From: Cyrtodaria siliqua
Lineage: Eukaryota; Mollusca; Bivalvia; Adapedonta; Hiatellidae
DNA length: 64,000 nt
Assembly (NCBI GenBank): GCA_037043455.1
Contig: JAWPHD010000294.1
Coordinates: forward strand, 328,501 to 392,500
Reading direction: 5' to 3'
Each line of letters starts with the position of its first letter. Positions within the stretch are counted from its first letter, which is position 1. Positions 12,301-26,200 of this stretch are shown here, piece after piece. A program made the position numbers and the translations under genes. Below the pieces are notes generated by a model, which had not been told where the DNA came from, ran no database searches, and saw only the letters and a list, made by a program, of their open reading frames with translations.

Positions 12301-14236
12301 GTATTGTTATTTAAGCGTAAAGGATACTCCACAAAACAGAAACCACATGGTGTTTTCCTGACTTTGTCCAACCCCATAACGATCCTCTTTACGTCTCCAC
12401 ATCTGCCGAACAGTTCATGGATCTGTTCCTCTGTGGTATAGAAGGACAGATTACCAATATACAGTGTTGTGCTTTGCAGGAGAAGCTGCTCTTGTTCCGT
12501 TCTGCTGCCCTGAAAATAGCAGTTATATATTTTATTAAAATTGGTGTTTCATAAGGCCAAATAAAAAATAGGTGTAGTTCAGGTAACCTGACCGACCCTA
12601 TTTTAAGGGCCCGACCCTAAAACTTTTTATGCAAAAAAAATTAAAAATAAATGTTTTCGTTATTAATTATTTGGTCACCCCTTTCAAACAACTAAATTAT
12701 CATGTTTAAAAAGAGGCCCAACAGGGCCTGTGGATGCTCTACTGGCTCTTATACCATAAGTCTTTCAAAAATTAATCAACCGGAACATAGTGATGAAATA
12801 CACAACTAGGCTTGATACTGATCAACCCTGTAAAGTTTTGTTGAAATCCATGCAGCCAAAGGTTCAGGAGAACTTTAATAAGTCTAGACAAAGACAAAGT
12901 TAGTGTATTAAAACCTTTAAGGGGTCATACTCTGCCAAAATTCATTCAACCAGAACATGGCAATGACGGGTGCAACTAGGCTTAGTACTGATCATCCCCG
13001 CCAAGATTCTCTGAAATCTGGCAAAGAGTTCAGAAGAGACTAATTTGGACAAAAACATTTTAAGGGCCATAACACTGCCAAAAATCATTCAACCGAAATA
13101 TGGCGATGATATGCACAACTAGACTTGATACTGATCATCCTTATCAAATTTCGTCTATATCCAGCCAGGGGTTCAGGAGAACTAGCCCGGAAAAAAATTG
13201 TGGTATCAAAATCCTTTAAAGGGCCATAACATATATGAACGATGACATGCACAACTAGGCTTGGTGCTTATCATCCCTGCAAAGTTTCATTGAAATCTGG
13301 CGAGAGGCTCAGGAGAAGTAGATCAGACGAAGTTTGTGTATCAAAACCTTTAAAGGGCCACAATTCTGCCAAAAATAATTCAACCGGAACACGGCGATGA
13401 TTTGCACAACTAGACATAGAATTGTTAATGGTCCGATCCGTCTTAACGAGGCAAAATATAGCATTTTTACCTAAATCAAGGGCCATAACTCCGCTGATAC
13501 TGGTCCGATCTGGCTGATTTTCGAACTTTCATTGATATTAACATTCTGTTAAAGTTAACGGACGGACGACTTGCCATCCCATAAGCTCTGCTGGCCTTTG
13601 GCCAGTACAGCTTAAAATTAAAAAAGAGGCCCAAGAGGGCCTGTGGACGCTCTACTGGCTAAAACAGCTCTTATAGATTTAGATAGATATAGCTAGATAT
13701 AGCTCTCTTCTCCTATAGATTTAACAAAGGAAAATACAATATAGCATTTTTCAACAAATCAAGTGCCATAACTCTTTTATTACTAACAAGATCTAGCTGG
13801 TTTTCGAAATTGTCCAAGATTTCATTGATATACCGCGCTTTGCACAACTAGACATCATACTGAGGCTTCCTGCCAATTTTTAAAAAAAAGAAAAATTAAT
13901 TTTTTTTTATGGAAACAATTAAAAACAAGAGGCCCAAGAGGGCCTGTGGACGCTCTACTTGCTAACATGGCTCTTAATGAAACGAGTGACTGCCATTTAC
14001 ATTTTTTTGAAAGTTTCGGGCAAAAAACAGCTTTTGAACTAAATCAAGGGCCATAACTAAAGAATCTGTCAAGTTCGGTAAAGATCAGATGAAAAATGAA
14101 ATACCTACCATATTAACGAGGCATAATATAGCATTTTTAACTAAATCAAGAGCCATAACTCCTCTGTTACTGGTCCGACTGGTCCAACATAGAGCTATAA
14201 AAAAAAAAAATCAAAAAAAAAAAAATCAAAAAAAAA

Positions 14237-14268
<32 letters not shown>

Positions 14269-17200
14269 AAAAAAAAAAAGTTTGATAACTTTCGGATGAA
14301 AAATGAAGCCCTATCGTCTTAACTAAATCAAGGGCTATTACTCCGTTGTTACTGGTCCGATATGTTTGGTTTTCAATCTTGTCCAAGCTTTCATTGATAT
14401 TAACAATCTGATAAAGTTTGGTAAAGATCGGATGAACAATGACGCCCCTATCGTCTTAACGAGGCAAAATACAGCATTTTTAACTAAATCAAGGGCCATA
14501 ACTCCGCTGTTACTGGTCCGATATGGCTGGTTTCCGAACTTGTTCGAGCTTTCATTGATATTAACAATCTGATAAAGTTTGGTAAAGATCGGATGAACAA
14601 TGAAGCCCCTATCGTCTTAACGAGGCAAAATATAGCATTTTTAACTAATTCAAGGGCCATAACTCCCCTGTTACTACTCCGATATGGCTGGTTTTCGAAC
14701 TTGTCCGAGCTTTCATTGATATTAACAATCTGATAAAGATTGGTAAAGATCTGATGAACAATGAAGCTCCTATCGTCTTAACGAGGCAAAATTTAGCATT
14801 TTTAACTAAATCAAGGGCCATAACTCCGCTGATACTAGTCCGATATGGCTGATTTTCGAACTTGACCGAGATTTCATTGATATTAACAATGTGGTAAAGT
14901 TTGGTAAAGATAGGATGAAAAACTAAGGCCCTATCGTCTTAACGAGGCAAAATATAGCAATATAGCATTTTTAACTAAATCAAGGACCATAACTCTGGTG
15001 TTACTGGTATGACCTGGCTGGTTTTCGAACTTGTCAGAGATTTCATTGACATCAACAATGTGGTAAAGTTTGGTAAAGATAGGATGAAAAATGAAGGCCC
15101 TATAGTCTTAACGAGGCAAAATATAGCAATATAGCTTTTTTAAATAAATCAAGGACCATAACTCTGCTGTTACTTGGCCGATCTGGCTGGTTTTCGAACT
15201 CATCCAAGCTTTCATTGATATTAACAACCTGTTAAAGTTTGGTAAAGACTGGATGAAAAATGAAGGCCCTATCGTCTTAACGAGACAAAAGTTAACAACG
15301 GACGACGGACGGACGATGGACGACAGACGGACGACGGACAACTCGGCATCCCATAAGCTCTGCTGGCCTTCGGCAAGTAGAGCTAAAAAAAATAAATTGA
15401 AATTGAAAAAAATAACAAGAGCTGTCGGAGAACAGCGCAGCTCGACTATTCGATTTTTCAGAGAATAATAAATTATAATTATAGCTTGTATATACCATCA
15501 GAAAACAAGGCTAAAACAATGTGGGGTGGGGTTGGGAGCGCAACATAGCTATGTGTAAGAATTGATCAAAACTAAAGAGAAATATGTAAAAAAAAAAAAT
15601 AATAAAAAAATTTAAAAAAAAATAAATATCGAAACAATTAAAAAAAAAAAAATTGAAATAAGTAACAAGAGCTGTCGGAGAACAGCGCAGCTTGACTATT
15701 CGATTTTTCAGAGAATAATAAATTATATAGCTAGTATATACCATCAGAAAACAAGGCTAAAACAATGTGGGGTGGGGTTGGTAGTGCAACATAGCTATGT
15801 GTAAGAATTGATCAAAACTACAGAGAAATATGTAAAAAAAATATTCAAGTTTTGAGTGGAGGTGGGGGGTTGGGGTGGGGTAGAGGTGGGGTGGGTGGTG
15901 GGAGTAGTGGGGGTGGTGGGGGTGGTGAGGGCAATATATATGTGTAAGAAGCTATGTAAGAATTCACCAAAACAACACAAAAATATGTAAAAAAAAATAT
16001 TAATTAAAAATCGAGTTTTGGTTGGGGATTGGGGAGAGGCGGTGGGCGAGAAGGGCAACATATATGTGTAAGAAGCTATGAATTGACATTAACAACACAG
16101 AAATATGGTAAAACAAAATAAAAATATTTCGAGGGGGGGGTTGGGGGGTGGTGAGAGGCAGGGAATGGGGTGGAGGGGGCAACATATATGTGTACCGTAA
16201 GAAGCTATGTGTAAGAATTTACCAAAACAACACAGATATATGTAAAAAAACCAATAAACATTAAATAAAAATATTCCATTTTAAGCGTGGTGGTGGGGTG
16301 GGGGAGGGGAGCAACATACATGTAGCTATGTGTAAGAATTGACCAAAACAACACAGAAATATGTAAAAAAATAAAATAAAAGAGTTTCGAGTGTGTGTGT
16401 GTGTGTGGAGGGGAGGGCGGGGGTGGGGGGTGGGTGGGGGGAGCAACATATATGTAAGAAGCTATGTGTAAGAAGCTATGTGTAAGAATTGACCAAAACA
16501 ACACAGACATATGTAAAACAAGAAATGTCACAGTAAGTGACAAATGCCCCCGAAGTGACCTGTAAGTGTGACCTTGACCTTGGAGCAATATGAAACCAAC
16601 AGATATATTTAAAAAAAATCAAAAAAAATCAATCGATCAAACAATAAAAATAAAATTAAATTAAAAAAAAAAATTCAATCCAACAAGGCATGTAGGAAGA
16701 GAAGCGCCGACAAGAAATTGAAAAAAAAATGTCAAGGGGCCGTAACTTCATCAAAAATCAATGAACCGCAAAAAAATGCAATAGGCACAGCACTGCTTCC
16801 TGCTAACACGGCGTTACAAAAAAACAAACAAGAAATGTCACAGTAAGTGACAGACCTGTAAGTGTGACCTTGACCTTGGAGCAATATGAAACCAACAGAT
16901 ATATTTTTAAAAAAAATAAAAAAATAAATAAATAAAACAAACAATAACAAGAGGTCAATGACCTTGAAGCTCTACTGATTGATTTTGATTTCAGGAAGTA
17001 GTCGCTACAGACTTGTTTTTGAAAATCTATTTTTAACCATGGCGGCCATCTTGAATTTCCGGCCGACCTGAAATTTTTCTAGGATCAACTAGACATCAAG
17101 AGCAACATTCCTGTGAAGTTTCATGAACATCCGTCAAGTAGTTTCAGAGGAGTAGTCGCTACAAGTTTTTACTATATAACTCTATGTAACCAAAGATGGC

Positions 17201-20200
17201 CACTGGCAGCCATGTTTAACGTCGAATCAAAATAATTTTCCACAAGGATCAACATCATGTCATGCTGATCATTTTAGAAAAAGTCCTGTATCAATATCAC
17301 TTAGAGTTTTCAAGAAGTAGTCGCTACAAACTTGTTTTTTAAAAACCTATTTTTAGAGTTGGCGACCATCTTGGATTTCACATCAATATGAATTTTTGCT
17401 AGGATCAACTAGACTTCATGGGCAACATTTCTGTAAAGTTTCATGAAAATCCATTCAGTAGTTTCAGAGGAGTAGTCGCTACAAAAAAAAGTTTATGGAC
17501 AGACAGACGGACGGACAGACGGACGCCGCACCACGGCATAAGCTCTGCTGATCTCTGATCAGTCGAGCTAAAAAAAAATAAAAAAAATAAAAAAAAGTAA
17601 AAAAATAAAAAATAAAAAAATAATTATATATATCTATTAAAAAAAAAAACAATAAAAAAAAAATATATACTAATAATAATAATAAAAAAGGCAAAACATC
17701 TGGTAAAGTTTGGTAAAGATAAGATGCAAAATGGAAGCCCTATCGGTATTATAGCATTTTTAACTAAATCAAGGGCCAGAACTCCGCTGTTATTGGTCAA
17801 GCTGGCTGATTTTTGAACTTGTGCGAGCTTTCATTGATATTAACAATCTGGTAAAGTTTGGTAAATATCGGATGAAAAATGAAGACCTTTGGCCAGTAGA
17901 GCTAAAAATCATCAGCTCCAAAAAGTAGGTCAAGGTCATAGATGAAATCCAGGCATCCAAAAAAAAGAATGTTCTACCGAAGACACAACTATGTCAAAAT
18001 AGAATGTTTTCTTCTAAAGATTAAGCTATAAATTAGGTTTAAACATCTAGTGCATTTTTCTAGTTCATGAGAAAGTGATGTAAATGTAACAATTATCTGC
18101 CCTTTGCTTGGATGATGAAGGTCACATCCACTTTTGCTTTGTCACGTTGCAATGTACCACTCAAGATACAAATATAAGCAAAGTTTGAAAGGTCTAAGTG
18201 CATACAGTTTGTGAAAAAGTGACCTAAACGCCAAAGTTGAAGGTCAAAATTATAAGGTTATCTGCCCTTGCTTGGGGGGTCAAGGTCACTTCCACATTTG
18301 CTTTGACACGTTGCGATGTACCACTCAAGAAACAACTATAAGCAAAGTTTTAAAGGTCTAGTGCATACAGTTTGTGAAAAAGTGACTTAAACGCAAAAGT
18401 TGAACCTAAAAATTATTAAGTTATCTGCCCTTTACTTGGAGGGTCAAGGTCACTTCAACATTTGCTTTGTCACATTGCCATGTACCACCCAAGATACAAC
18501 TATAAGCAAAGTTTGAAAGGTCTAGTGCATACAGTTTGTGAAAAAGTGACCTAAACGCAAAACTTAATCCTAAAAATTAACAAGTTATCTGCCCTTTGCT
18601 TGGAGGGTCAAGGTCACTTCCACATTTGCTTTGTCACGTTGCGATGTATCACCCATGATACAACTATAAGCAAAGTTTGAAAGGTCTAGTGCATATAGTT
18701 TGTGAGAAAATGACCTTAACGCAAAACTTGAATGTTGATGCCGCCGCCGGAAAAGCAACACCTATGTCTCTTTTTTTCTTCGAAAAGGCGAGACAAAAAC
18801 TGTTGAAATCTGTCCAGCGGTTCTGGAGAAGAAGATTTTTTAAGGTTTCGACCATATATGGTAATGGCAGCCATCTTGGATGTAGCGCTGACCTAATTTT
18901 AACAAATCTAAAAAGCATTCATCTAAGGATCATCCATGTGAAGTTTGGTCAAAATTAGCAAAGCGGTTTCTGAGGAGAAGTTGTTTGAAGAAAAGTTAAC
19001 AGACGATGAAAGACGGACAACACACCATCCCAAAAATTGACGTAAAATCAGAAAATCATGTTATATAAATTTGTTCAGGTCCATTTTATGTTTTACAATG
19101 TGACTAACACCATTACAAGATTGCAGATCACACGCCGGTTGGTGAGATTGGGCGATAGTTCTCAGCATCATATTTTTTACCCTTCTTAAAGCCAGGTGTA
19201 ACGTGGGCAGTAAGCCAGTCTCTGGGGACTTGGGCTGTATCCATCGATTTGCTGAATATGAGTCTGAGTATACATGTAGGTGCGACTTCCTTATGTAGTT
19301 CTTTTAGGACATTTGGTCTGATATTGTCTGGGCCTGCAGCTTTGTTTTGGTTTTGGTTTTTTAGAAGCTTTTCTTTGCCTGGAGTGGTGAAATTTATGTC
19401 ATTCAGTTTAGGGATGTTGGGCTGATCATTCATTTTTGTTTTTTGTTTGAATTCTTCTGATGTGAAGTCCTCTCTATCTGAGAATGATGACTGGAATTGC
19501 CTATTATTAAAGTACTGTGGCTTTCTCTTTTGCATCAGTGTGCAGCTTTCCGTCACTCCTCAATTCTGATACTCCACTGCTGTCATTTCTTGTGTGCTTG
19601 ATGTAGGTCCAGAATCTTGATGATACTTTCAAGAGTGTATCTAAATGTTTCCCAAATGCTGTTGACACTAGTTGCATTGTTGTTGTACATGTTCTTAATG
19701 GTTTCATCAAGGATGATAACTTCTTCCTTAATCTTCTCCCAGTTTGCCTTCTTGTACAGCGGGATTTCGCTTGGTTTCTGTTTGTACCTGATGGGTCTGA
19801 CATCTGCCTCGGCAAAGACTATGTCATGATCTGATACACCTAGCATGACATCTACACGAGGGATCTGGCTAGGAGAGTTGGTGATAACTGACAAGAAGGT
19901 CTAAAGTGTTTGGCCCTCTTGTCTGCTCTTCAACTAATTGTAGTTGTTGTAGTCCATGGTCACTCAGGATATCAGCAAAACGATAATGTTGCTCCGCGTA
20001 TGCTGTATGTTGCTTTAGCACGCATTCTTTCCAGTCCCATCCAAGAAAGTTGAAATCTCCGCAGATGAGTATGAAGGCCTTCTTTATACTGCAGGCTCCT
20101 AAAAGCTTGATACGCTTGGATTTTCCGAGATGTTAGGGCTCCGCAATAGTAAGAGCATAGGTACAGTGTTCTACTTTCAGCTACATGTTGTATTTCAACC

Positions 20201-23200
20201 ATTTGATCTCGCAGTCTGTGTGCAATTCTGGAACATCAAAGCTTTGAAATCAGTTCTTGACCGCTACCATGACACCTGGCTGCTGTTTTCCTGTCGCAAT
20301 GATGTAGTCTATATCCTGGTGGAAAGCATTCTGAGTCTGTGTTTGATGGGTCTAGTCACGTCTCTGTAGCAAGTATAACATCTGGATTGGTCATGTCTAG
20401 TACATTCCGTAGTTTGCATTGTTTTCTCTTTATTGATTTGAAGTTGATATTCAATATTCTCATTGGAGAAGAAACCTTATGTCGACTTGTTGCTTTTGTA
20501 GGCGTAGATGCATGGACTGGTCATATAACGAGTCGGGTAGGGTCTGGGCTATATAGTCTATAGATAAACCATAGTATTGTATAGATTTACTTCTACTTCT
20601 ATGGGGTTACTTGCCACATCCGCTAAGTAGACATTTGGTACCAAGGTGCAGGTTGAGTGTATGTGCAACTTTGGAAGTCTTCGCTGGTGATTTAAAGTAT
20701 AACATGTTTTTACACTATAAATAAGAGTCAAGGACGACTTCGAAGTTACCACAATGGTGGACTGCTACTTTGAAAGCATCCACAGATGGTGCAGTGACCA
20801 CTGATTTTGGAAGTCTATTCCAATATGTGACTGTTCTCAGAAAGAATGTGTGTAGATATACATTGATGTTACATAAAGTTTCATAAAATGGCTGTGCCTT
20901 AAGTCAATCTGACCTGTGCAGGTTGTGGCCGATATTGCATTGGTATAGCTACAAGGTTGTTCATAACTTTATATAAGAGAATCAAATCTGTTCATGTTCT
21001 GGGATGTTGTAAGTTTTGCCACTGGAGTTGTTGTATCATTAATGAAACACTACCTGGATTGGTGTAATTGAATGGCCGGTTTAACACAAAGCGAGCTGCA
21101 TTCCGTTAACTTGTTCTATCCGTTTTATTTGTTTAGGTCTGACTAATGTTTGATAGCTCTGTCCTTAACTTGTTTCGGGCAGTGACGAAGGTTCCTTTTT
21201 ATAAATCCAAGTACCGGTACTCTAGAAACTTTATTTACTATCGATTCAATATGAAGATTGTATTTCATATTATCTGATAACTCTACTCCAAGGTATGGAT
21301 GGTGTTTAACCTTTTGCAGCTCTGTATCATTCATTGTATACATGTTCATGGAGTTGTAATCAAATTTATCATGCAGATATGCACTTTTCTGCCTAATAAA
21401 GGGGTGACCTATTAAATTTTGCTTTATTTGGCAAGTTGACCAATAGAGCAAATCAATGCGGAATCCCTCGGAGTTTATTGTACGTAACGTTATCTGACGT
21501 CATGCACGTAAGGTTGCCTGACGTCATAAAACAAACAAAAAACAACAACATGGCGGCGTCCTCGATAAGCTTTACATTCTGAGAAATAGGTAATAATAGT
21601 AATTCATACAAAAAATGTGGATAATCTACATGATAAATAGAATATTATGTCAGTGCCTTTTACTATCAAGTTTATTAGACTCGGCACGAAAACGAAGAAT
21701 GGCTCGGCAGAGCCTCGCCATTCTTCGTTTTCTAAGCCTCGCCTAATAAACTTGATAGTAAAAGGCACTGACATAATATTCTCTATTTATTTGTTTTGGT
21801 TGAGATTTGCATTATTGCACATTTATCGATGTTAAAATTCATCTGCCAAATCTTACTCCACTCTACTAGTTTAAATAGGTCTTCCTGTAGTTGGATATGG
21901 TCGAAGGGGGATTTAATGGTGCGATAAATCACACAATCGTCTGCGAAAAGTCAGACGTTTGATCCAAGGTTACCTGATATATCATTCATATATCTAAAAA
22001 TAAAACTTTTTCGTATCTTAAATACACATGAATAAAATAATATGTGCAAGTCCTTGTGTTTAGTTTTAATAACCTATGCCCTAACATCGTACTAGGGCCT
22101 TTATAGTGTTGTAGATTGGATAAGCTTTTGATGTAAAAAAAAAAAAATCCCTACCTACCTACCCACCCTCAAAATTTTGGGTAGGAGCACAGCAAACAAT
22201 TTTTTTTTTATTGATGGCCCAAGGACCAACATCATGTCATACTGATCATTTTAGAAAAAGTCCCATATCAATATCTCTTATAGTTTTGAAGAAGTAGTCG
22301 CTACAAACTTATTTATTTTAAATCTATTTTTAGCAGTGGCGGCCATCTTGAATTTCCGGCCGACCTGAAATTTTTCTAGGATCAACTAGACATCAAGAGC
22401 AACATTCCTGTGAAGTTTCATAAACATTCGTCAAGTAGTTTTAGAGGAGTAGTCGCTACAAGTTTTTACTATATAACTCTATGTAACCAAAGATGGCCAC
22501 CGGCAGCCATGTTTAACAAGGAAGAGCGTTGGCCCAAATCTGTTCCTTGGGGCTCTCCGGATGTAACTGGAGCAGTAGATGATACTTTACCATCGACGAC
22601 TACCTGTTGTTTACGGTCCTGTAAGAATGATGCTATCCATGACAAAGTATCTCCTCTGAGTCTGATGCCATAAAAATCAAGTTTGATGATACAGTGCATT
22701 CGGTAGTAAAGGATCACTCGGGTTAAAAGCGTAAATTTAAAACTAAAGGACTTTTTCACGCGTTTCTTACTGGATTCTGCTCTCTCAGTAATATGATAAC
22801 CAACATTATTATGAACTATGCCGTATATTAGTGCTAGTTGAATGTTGAAAATCTGCCATTTTGCCTGTTTACAGGATCATTGTCCCTAAAAGTTTAAAAC
22901 TTAAAATCATGGATGTTTTGCTGATCAGGCCTGAGCATTTTAAACCAAATTGTAATAAAAAAAACATCTGTTACACCTTATTTCATTTTAAGGGTATTTA
23001 TTTATTCCTTTTAAAAACTAACATCCTTCAGGTAGTAACTGATCACTTTTTTCGATAGATGTTACACTAAGTAGGTAATTACTCTCGGAAATATATATCA
23101 AATCTTTAGGCTAATGTATATATGTATGTTTATATGATAACTCTTCAAACATGGAAAGTTTGATAAAAAACAAATGCATATGGGCTGAATAAATTAAATG

Positions 23201-26200
23201 TAAACAGAAACTGATCTGTTACTATCGATGATCCGCTATTGCCATATCAACTGTACTTAATTGATGAAATCTTACATCTTTCATGTAATGCGTTCCTCCA
23301 CTGGCAATAACTTCAACTTGTTGTGGTAGAAGTAGAAAGTATCTCCTTCGAGTCTGATGCAATAAAAATCAAGTTTGAAACTTTGATGATACTTAATTGA
23401 TGAAATCTTACATCATAAGACTTTCCCAAAATGAAACAAATACACAATATTTTCCCCAAAATGGACAGGCCTGGGCCTCTTCCAAATTGTGTGGAAAAAA
23501 GCCCTGTCATTTTTGCTATTGTTTGGGGCGCTTGTTTCAGCCAAAGGTTTTTCTGCAGTAACTCGAGCAATTTAAATAATACGTACATCAGTTATATATC
23601 ATTAGTACTGGCATTTTTAGTGGTAATTAAAACTACTTTACTTTTGAAAATCGGTTGAGAATAAAATATTTTACAGCCAAAATGATATGTTGATGGGCTT
23701 TTCCTATGTAAATTCCTTGTTGGTGGGACAGCAGAAAATTAAGAAATGTCAAATAACTTCAGTAATACTTCATATTTTGCTATAGAACTTTCAGGGTGTC
23801 TTAATTTACTAATATCCAACAATTTAAAACCATTTTTGAATAAAACTTCAAAAAAATATATTTTTCATGCAGTAGAATTTTGCATTGAAAATGACCCATC
23901 AAAAACAGCTTTCGCACATGAAATTTTTATTTCTCAACCGATTTTGAAAAGTAAGGACTTAGGCATTATTATTTACCACTAAAAATGTCTGTTTCACTGA
24001 TATACTGGCTGTATACCAGATATCGTCATTTTTATGTTGGTTCTTCAATATATCTAAATCAAATCCAGTCATATCATAAATATTTTTGCTGGTAGTGAAG
24101 CTTACCCCTTTGCCGTAAATATTCTGTGTTTACATTGTTTCTATTCCGGGTAATAAGTGTCACGTGACCGTTACTAAATATAGACTCAAATGGGTCGGTG
24201 GTCTGAGCTGAATGTAGTAGTTATCGCCATCTTCCGTTTAATACCGAATAACCCATATTTGGGATGATGAAAACTTGTGTTATAATGTGTAGTTATTAAT
24301 TGAAACATAAATATACCATTGCATTTAAATACACAAAAAAAATATTCAGAAGAAAGTTATATATCTACAATTTAAAATGATTTTTCCACTGTACCCATCA
24401 AGTGTAATTTACTTCACTTCAACGTTCATAATTTAAAGGGAAATAACTGTTCGCAAATTGAAATTGATTGACGTGTACTCGTTGTCTCCCGTGGCTGAGA
24501 ATGTTTAGCACATGCTTTTAGTTTTTTTTGAGCATGTGAAATTGGTTCAATGGTTCGACGTAAAGGGTCAGATATTTTAAAAGGAAATCTTCCTGCGCAT
24601 GCGCATTAGTCCGTGATTCCCCGATTGTCTTTTGTTTATAACGCTATTTATATAGGTAAACGGGTTGGTTTGAGAGTGTATGTTAACATTTCTAAAATAT
24701 TTTTTCCTCTACAATCGTCTGATGATAGTGTGCAGTGATTTGTAAAGTGGGGTTGAAAAAAAATCACAATATTGAGCGTTTTATTGATAATGACGAAATC
24801 TGGTGAATGACGATAACTGGTACATAACCAGTACAACTTATTTAGGTAGTAGATTAATTTTATCTTAAAAGTCCAAAAAACCTTTGGCTGAAACAAGCGC
24901 CCCAAACAGTAGTGTTCTATTTCATGTGCTCAACTAGCTAACTTCAAGTGAACAAATATACCAAATTACACTATATACCAAATTACACTTCCACACCAAA
25001 AACCAAAAGAAATCAAACTAAAATCAAACCTCAGACTAAAAAAAATAAAATTAAAAGATCTGTTAAAGTAATAGTAATCAATTGTAGGTCAATAGTAGAC
25101 AAAAAACATGAATATGAAAATCTCTTACACTCAACTAAAGCAGATCTATATAATCATTGGCACAGAATCCTGGCTCAAACCCAAACACTATGACAATGAA
25201 ATATTTGATCCTGACATGGGCTATACACCCTTCAGGAGAGACAGGATAGGACAAACGGGTGGGGGTGTATTCATTGCTGTCCGCGACACAATAATCGCCC
25301 AACAGGTCAAAGATTATGAAACTGACTGCGAAAATATCTGGGTCAAAATTGAACTTGCTGGTCAGAAACCCCTTATTATAGGTTCTTACTACAAGCCACA
25401 CAAACTTGATGAACATAGTCTGCAAGAATTCAATAGGTCACTGCAACTGGTCACAAAGTCAAATCCTAACATTTGGGTCGGGGGTGATTTTAACCTTCCC
25501 AAAATGGACTGGGACCAGCTGAGCCCCAGCTCAGATTGTAAACATCCTACATACTATAGACGTTTCATCAATATGATAAATGACCACAGTCTACAACAAA
25601 TGGTTACCGCACCCACAAGAGACAAACATGTATTAGATCTCTTCCTCACAAATAATCCTACACTTGTCAACAGATCAAATGTCATACCAGGTCTCAGCGA
25701 TCATGACACAGTACAGATACATATAAACGTGGCCCCAAGGATAAATAAACAAAAGCCCAGGACAATTTCTTTGTATAAAAAGGCTGACTGGGAACGGATC
25801 AAAGTACTGATGCAACAATATCATCAGGACAGGTTAAAATCCAATGCATACAACACGCACACTGTTGAAGACCTATGGAGCCACTTCACTGATGCATTAC
25901 AAGCAGCTTGCAGTAAATATGTCCCAACAAAAACTGCAAGAACTAAAGATAAATTTCCTTGGATTAACTCAACACTCACTAGGTTGTACAGAAAGAGAGA
26001 TAGACAGTACAAAAAACAGGCCAAAACAAAGAAATCCAAGGATAGGGAAAACTATTTAAAAACAAAACACATCACACGCATACAAACTAAACAAGCTTAC
26101 CAAATATATCTAGAAGACATACTTAATGTAAACCAAAATCAAGAAAACAGTCCACAAAATTCAACTATACCTAATAAACCTAACACTAAAAAACTGTATA

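Larger units (their letters stand above)
20580..22760 (-). mobile_element. LINE fragment A: RT palm to C-terminus, interrupted twice
   Basis: Minus-strand RT pieces in order are [20 protein letters not shown] (about 22640), [10 protein letters not shown] (22560), [12 protein letters not shown] (21940), [19 protein letters not shown] (21300), [11 protein letters not shown] (21200), and the end piece [19 protein letters not shown] (20830). The FADD catalytic motif is visible, but the copy is dead. A type 2 Helitron-like fragment (22000-22517) splits the palm and a palindromic insert (about 21470-21795) splits the thumb region. It sits head to tail with fragment B. Confidence 0.8.

Noticed and set aside
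14089..14386. Lys-rich (plus) and Phe-rich (minus) ORFs
   Set aside because: They are translations of the poly(A) tract at 14199-14280.
21536..21582. ATGGCGGCGTCCTCGATAAG as a possible first exon (MAASS...)
   Set aside because: It reaches a stop after 10 codons with no donor, lies in an insert splitting a LINE, and true NCBP2 exon 1 was found at 28825-28890.
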